A stretch of 64,000 nt of DNA. Source: Eumeta japonica. Lineage: Eukaryota > Arthropoda > Insecta > Lepidoptera > Psychidae. The stretch lies in NCBI GenBank assembly GCA_005406025.1, contig BGZK01000184.1, positions 372,001 to 436,000 of the forward strand, given 5' to 3'. Shown here in pieces: positions 60,722 through 64,000 of this stretch. A model generated the notes under the pieces. That model ran no database searches. It was not told where the DNA came from and was given only the letters and a program-made list of their open reading frames with translations. Each line of letters opens with the position of its first letter. Within the stretch, counting starts at the first letter, position 1. The position numbers and the translations under genes are program-made.

Positions 60722-60895
60722 ATGTTCAGGAGCAAAAGAAACCACCAGAGAATAGGTGATCATCGTCATATGGACAGTCACCTGTCTAGACGTATCATCA
60801 GTGTTGCTGCCTCTGGGGTAAGAACAAGACATCTGATGGAGAATTGATTATGGGGGAGTGAGTGATGGAGGGAGAAGTGGACTACCGGAACTCTG
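60722..60895 (+). mobile_element. Lepidopteran short interspersed repeat, copy 4
   Basis: TCAGGAGCAAAAGAAACCAC, GGTGATCATCGTCATATGGA, CATCTGATGGAGAATTGATT then GGGAGTGAGTGATGG. The most diverged copy of the family, about 1.3 kb upstream of exon 1. Confidence 0.5.
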
Positions 60896-63800
60896 ACTCA
60901 ATTGTTACTAATACTTTTGTTATTATTATTATATACTCTTCTTATTCCCAGAAGTATAGGTAAAGACCACAGACTTCCACATAGTACGATCTTCATACAT
61001 TACAACATAATAAATATATTTTTAAAAATATATTATCATTGCAGTGTACAATTATTTTATAAAATTATCTCTTTAATATTTATTAACGACTGATATTTAA
61101 TGTGCATAACTAAATAGCGTAAATACAATAATAACTATTTGATTTTTAATACGTTTGTGACTAAGTGGCTCAAAATATGTAGATTTAATTTTTTTAGCGA
61201 AAAAGATTTTAGTGTTTATGTAGGACTATATGTTTATCTAGAGAAAAAGTGACTTTTTCTCCAATATTCAGCTCTTTTCACTATGCAGAAATAATTCATT
61301 ATTTCTCGAGAGACTATACATTACTTTTTTCTCAAATTATTTGTTATTTTATAACCAAAACATCAAAAATAAAATGTGACAACACAAAAACTTGCGCAAA
61401 AACTATAACTGTCCTTATTGATCTCTTCCAGTTCCAAACCACTTATAAACATGTATTTTTTGAACTCGAAGAGCTCAAAAATACACCAATATGTACATCG
61501 CGGGCTTGAAAATAACAAGATGTGTTAGAGAAAGCAGACGGGCTCACTCTGCTCCGCCCTTTCTTTTTTTAATTTGAGGTCTCAAATTTTTGTTTCACTA
61601 AAAACACCTATAGCTATAGAAAAAAATGTACATTTTCAAAAAGTATAACTTACGTTTGCCACATCGCAATATCACATCTCCACATTATTTCGTGTAATTT
61701 AACAGCGAATCACATGATTTGTAATTTGTGCTCCGAGTCTTTATTGACTCAACATCAAAGTGATTGTAAGATCATTGATCACCAAGCAAATGCTGATCTT
61801 TCATACAACTCCAGGCTCCAAACGAGATACGACACGGCATTATATACAAATAAACATTTTTTTTTATATAGATGTACAATAGTTGTCTTATTATGAGTTT
61901 CACGTACATAGAGAGTTGCGTATGTATCGCTTGTAGCACAAAAGAAACTCGGACGGGGCCGAGGAAAATATTGTAGCAGCGACTCTCGGGTGTCGTAACT
62001 GCAGATGGTCCAAGCGTGTCGGTAAATAAAGCTCCACACACTGAATTATATATAGTAAAATATGTTTCACATTTCACTTTTTAGTACGGAAAAGTAAAAA
62101 TGTATTTATATTTCATCTGTCCTAGAAGCAATATATGATATGTAACTTGTTAAACGTGGAGTTCCAAAACAGTATTTGGAAAGACTTGTGAGACATTCGA
62201 TATCTAACTTAAGTTCTATTAAATACAATCCTGTCCTGGTTTAGTCTAGTCTAGCGCAACCCAAAGTTCCATTAATAGTCATAGGAAGGCTGCTTTTATT
62301 AGGAATTATTTTCCTATTTTTTAAAAGAAATGGTGGATTCAGATTATGTGAAGTTGATGCGGAATATAAACACAATTTTATTGAATTAAAGCAAATTATT
62401 GTATACTGGCCCAAGCAAGTTATCACCGATATTGCATCCATAATTACTCCTTATTAACGTTAAAATTACTAATAATATATTAATATCACATTTTGGATAT
62501 TATTGCTTAAAAATAGCCCACGTCACTTGAAGAACGAAATCGAGTGTTAAGAAAAAGTGAAGTCTTAATGTTTCTTCTCCCTGCAACGTATTCGCGCATA
62601 ATATAATGAACGCGTAAATTTCTCTTCCATCGCTAATTTTTAAATATTTTATTTTTAACGCAGAATAGTTAAGCTATGTAACGATGTCTATGGTATTATT
62701 AACAATTAACATTGTTACCAATCGTTTAATTTACATTCATAAGTGCATACGATTTTCGAACGCCTTTGTCAGTTATAATAACACAAGTCTTAAGTTTTGA
62801 TTTACTTACAACTACTCTAACTACAAAAATATCTATAGCATAACAAAGAAGAAAGATATTCTAAAATTTACATCAGTGAAGTAATTTCTAGTCACGAGGC
62901 GGAGCTGATACGTACCATTTTTAACATTGTAAGGGTTTTTTCGATAACGTCAGCAGGATCCTTATTTTCATCGAAAATACGGATTCTTTTTGATACCGGG
63001 AACTCTTTGTCTAGTTAAATGATTGCGATGACAAAAGATGTACATGGATAAGAACCGTATGACACTGAAGAAAAATTGAAAAAAAAATCTTAGCTTTTTG
63101 AGAAAATATCAAAACATCGATAAAAGTAAAAGGTTTTAAGAAACTTCTAAATGGCACTTTCAAACCTATTTACATATCTTTTTTTAGTGTTTAATATTTA
63201 TATTAAGATTGAATCAATAACTGAAGTGCTTTTTTCATTTATTGAAAATTTCTGGGATTATCAATTTTAAATTCGTACATGTCACGACATACAACTGGCA
63301 TACAATGTGAACGGCAGTAGGTACTGATATTGGTTTATAAAAATTAAAAAACGTTAATTTTTACATTTCAACATTTTTTTATGGGAAATATTAAAAAAAA
63401 AAATATTTCACGCCGTAACGTGACTGTGCATTACAGTTGGTTAACAAAACCGTGAATCCTACTAAAATTCAATCATTCCCACTTATTATCTTATAACACT
63501 TAATTGGTAAAAAAAAATATATTTATTAATAAAAGGAATCTTCATTCTTGAAACTTATTATCACTTTTAGTCTTTCACTAAGCCATAAAAAACCGACCAA
63601 GCTCGTATGGGACCACGCGCAGTGTAGGATTCCGTAGTTGTCCGTCACAGTATGCGGACTTAGAACAGGGTTTAACGGCTAATAACTTCAAAAACGGGCC
63701 CACATAAGACGAGCGTTAAGGATGTTATGTTTATTTTTTCCATAATTTTAAATGGTTCATAAACTTGTATTTATTACCTATTTTTGTGGAAAATAAACCA

Positions 63801-64000
63801 AGAACGTCGTATAAACGTTTTTTTATAGAATTCGTGTAAAATTTTGCCTTGTACTTCTCTAAGTATGTTTTATCAGTTGGTCGACTATTACTCAAGAACT
63901 TGCAAAAAGCCTACTTACCTGTGATAGTATTTCTTTTAATATTGTTACATGTGCTACTGCTGTGAATTATTGTAAATATCCAAATATAATCTTTATCAGA

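Larger units (their letters stand above)
59473..64000. other. 5' flank of the multi-TIL gene
   Basis: After a short 5' leader the region holds a dispersed repeat (60000-60245), a CA run (60270-60286), a SINE copy (60722-60895) and, at about 63590-63720, a diverged start of a GGATTCCG-type repeat. No coding gene is supported. Confidence 0.5.

Noticed and set aside
63870..63960. Minus-strand TCACAGGTAAGT donor near 63921
   Set aside because: The donor consensus is excellent, but no coding exon in matching phase or start codon lies upstream within the window. It could be a 5' untranslated exon of an unseen gene.

Overview
The window looks like genomic DNA of a moth or butterfly (Lepidoptera). 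It is very AT-rich and gene-sparse, has small phase-1 exons in long introns, and carries repeats typical of lepidopteran genomes: tRNA-derived SINEs, mariner, Harbinger, Helitron-like ends and GGGTTCCG...CGGAACCC elements. The order is inferred from repeat style and the protein family, not from a search.

One gene explains nearly all coding signal. It runs on the minus strand from a signal-peptide exon at 59394-59472 to a stop codon at 1026-1028, in 21 exons that I assembled by hand from splice sites and frame. Exon 1 encodes a secretory signal peptide. After a 26.5 kb intron come eighteen exons (32933 down to 4649), each encoding one complete TIL (trypsin-inhibitor-like, cysteine-rich) domain. 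Two short exons follow: a Ser/Glu-rich segment (2268-2354) and a tail with a dibasic cleavage-type motif (1026-1147). Every intron is phase 1, so every internal exon is a symmetric cassette. The predicted product is about 1225 residues, provided one missing base in TIL exon 13 is treated as an error or private mutation. As read, that exon shifts frame and ends at a TGA (13065-13067).

The domains are not uniform. Fifteen keep at least the ten canonical cysteines; one of these, TIL-3, has an eleventh. Adjacent domains 6 and 7 lack exactly C3 and C5. Domain 2 lacks C2, C3, C5 and C6. In the known TIL pairing (1-7, 2-6, 3-5, 4-10, 8-9) these are whole disulfides lost together. The C5-C6 loop, where these inhibitors carry the reactive bond, is short (3 residues) in eight domains with varied predicted P1 residues (Arg, Lys, Leu, Gln, Asp, Pro), and 4-9 residues long in the others. 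A two-exon block (TIL-4/TIL-5) appears copied as TIL-13/TIL-14, and a decayed half exon lies just downstream of TIL-11. The gene looks like an actively duplicating and diverging inhibitor array.

The rest is intron and flank: a decayed mariner with both inverted repeats (30447-31697), a truncated second copy (56385-57427), a Harbinger-like element (57965-58862), two MITEs (1225-1784, 12189-12793), a gag-like fragment (3158-3640), a 120-bp minisatellite (51370-51650), several SINEs, a complex GT microsatellite and a few strong hairpins. No rRNA, intact tRNA gene or CRISPR array was seen. A possible + strand promoter and start codon near 36.0-36.3 kb and an unidentified coding remnant near 50.4-50.9 kb are weak calls.
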